The notes under the pieces were generated by a model. It was not told the DNA's origin and did no database searches. It saw only the letters and a program-made list of their open reading frames with translations. Both the position numbers and the translations under genes were made by a program. From Cytophagales bacterium (GTDB lineage: Bacteria; Bacteroidota; Bacteroidia; Cytophagales; Cyclobacteriaceae): 5,698 bases of DNA. The stretch covers positions 1 through 5,698 of the forward strand of contig JAGUUF010000105.1 of assembly GCA_020063545.1 (NCBI GenBank). Direction: 5' to 3'. Positions within the stretch are counted from its first letter, which is position 1; each line of letters opens with the position of its first letter. Shown here piece by piece: positions 5,085-5,698 of this stretch.

Positions 5085-5698
5085 AAACCGTTACAATCAT
5101 ATTGGCGCTATTGGCAGTTGTTACCGACCCGTCAAAAATCGGGAAGATTAACAATGTCAAAGAAAATGCCCGCAAGGCATACCTGGCCGGTGATTACAAA
5201 ACTGCAGCAAGCCTTTATCAATACCTTGCCGATTCGCTAAACGTGCAGGAAGACGAAGTGCTGCTAAACCTGGCACATGCACACTTTCAACTAAATGATA
5301 CTGCCCGTGCCAAAGCCGGCTATCAACAGCTTACCACCAGTACAGTGCCCTCCATCCGCTCAACCGCCCAACAACAACTTGGTGTATTGGCCAACCGGCT
5401 TGGAAAACCGGAACAGGCGCTAACCCATTTCAAAGAAGCCCTTAAAGCTAACCCGGCCAATGACGATGCCCGGTACAACTATGAACTCCTGAAAAAGAAA
5501 CTTGATGAACAGAAAAAACAGGAGCAGCAGCAACAACAGAATCAGCAACGCAACGACCAGCAACAACAAGATCAGAAAAAACAGGAAAAGCAAGACCAGA
5601 AAAAAGACGATAAAAACCAGCAGAAGCAGGATCAGCAAAACAGCGATCAGCAGAAGAAAGACGAACAAAAGCAGAAAGAACAGCAGGAAGACCAGCAG
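5081..5698 (+). CDS. BatC-like TPR protein, N-terminal part (truncated at window edge)
   Basis: 206 codons are visible and the frame is open at the right edge. The short hydrophobic start MKTVTIILALLAVV looks like a signal or anchor sequence, though it lacks an obvious cleavage motif. TPR-like helices follow. VKENARKAYLAGDYKTAASLYQYLA (27-50) is the first repeat, EVLLNLAHAHFQLNDTARAKAGYQQL (59-84) the second, and QLGVLANRLGKPEQALTHFKEALKANP (99-125) the third. From about residue 138 the chain becomes almost purely Gln, Lys, Asp, Glu and Asn and stays so to the edge, predicted as a charged disordered or coiled tail. BatC proteins of Bacteroidota have this TPR plus low-complexity tail and are thought to scaffold the Bat complex. 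The ATG at 5081 overlaps the BatB-like stop, indicating coupled translation. Confidence 0.88.
   Translation, partial: MKTVTIILALLAVVTDPSKIGKINNVKENARKAYLAGDYKTAASLYQYLADSLNVQEDEVLLNLAHAHFQLNDTARAKAGYQQLTTSTVPSIRSTAQQQLGVLANRLGKPEQALTHFKEALKANPANDDARYNYELLKKKLDEQKKQEQQQQQNQQRNDQQQQDQKKQEKQDQKKDDKNQQKQDQQNSDQQKKDEQKQKEQQEDQQ
5495..5698 (+). repeat. CAG/CAA/AAA/GAC-rich low-complexity coding repeat
   Basis: From 5495 to the edge the batC-like frame is an imperfect repeat of Gln, Lys, Asp and Glu codons, with units such as QQQDQKKQ, QDQKKDDK, QDQQNSDQQKKD and QKEQQEDQQ. No exact long unit recurs. CAG and CAA alternate, which lowers simple slippage but still leaves scope for length change between strains. 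The pattern ends only at the window edge. Confidence 0.7.

Noticed and set aside
5420..5668. Minus-strand open frame of 82 aa made almost only of Leu, Val, Ile and Phe
   Set aside because: It is the antisense reading of the Gln/Lys codon repeat in the BatC-like gene, not a real membrane protein.

Overview
The window looks like chromosomal DNA of a Bacteroidota member, most likely of the Cytophagales type. I infer this from three exact copies of the Bacteroidota -7 promoter motif TAnnTTTG (one before a tRNA pair, one before the tRNA-Pro/kdsC unit, one before the transporter), from start sites without clear Shine-Dalgarno sequences, from tRNA genes that do not encode CCA, and from a BatB-like/BatC-like gene pair. 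The lineage below phylum is a judgement from protein style, not a search.

Left part (1-2954, all minus strand). Read in the direction of transcription, a tRNA-Pro(UGG) gene and kdsC come first. A 93-aa protein and an AbiEii-type nucleotidyltransferase follow, then kdsA. After a short gap with its own promoter comes a truncated SLC13-type membrane transporter that runs off the left edge. KdsA makes 3-deoxy-D-manno-octulosonate (KDO) 8-phosphate and KdsC removes the phosphate, so they act consecutively in the KDO branch of lipopolysaccharide synthesis. The two-gene toxin-antitoxin-like module sits exactly between them. It is packed with a 3-nt gap on one side and a 4-nt ATGA overlap with kdsA on the other, and the toxin-like gene is visibly richer in A+T than kdsA.

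Middle part (2982-3983, minus strand). There are three tRNA genes: Ser(GCU), Arg(UCU) and Pro(UGG). The tRNA-Arg gene is split in its anticodon loop, between positions 34 and 35, by a 631-nt group I intron. Its P1-P9 elements can be traced by eye. The intron carries a PD-(D/E)XK homing-endonuclease gene in the P6 loop. This intron is the most notable element of the window.

Right part (4104-5698, plus strand). A BatB-like von Willebrand A membrane protein overlaps by ATGA a BatC-like TPR protein, whose long Gln/Lys/Asp/Glu-rich tail runs off the right edge. The 153 bases between tRNA-Ser and batB hold the divergent tRNA promoter and no gene. There is no other gene-free stretch above 300 bases.
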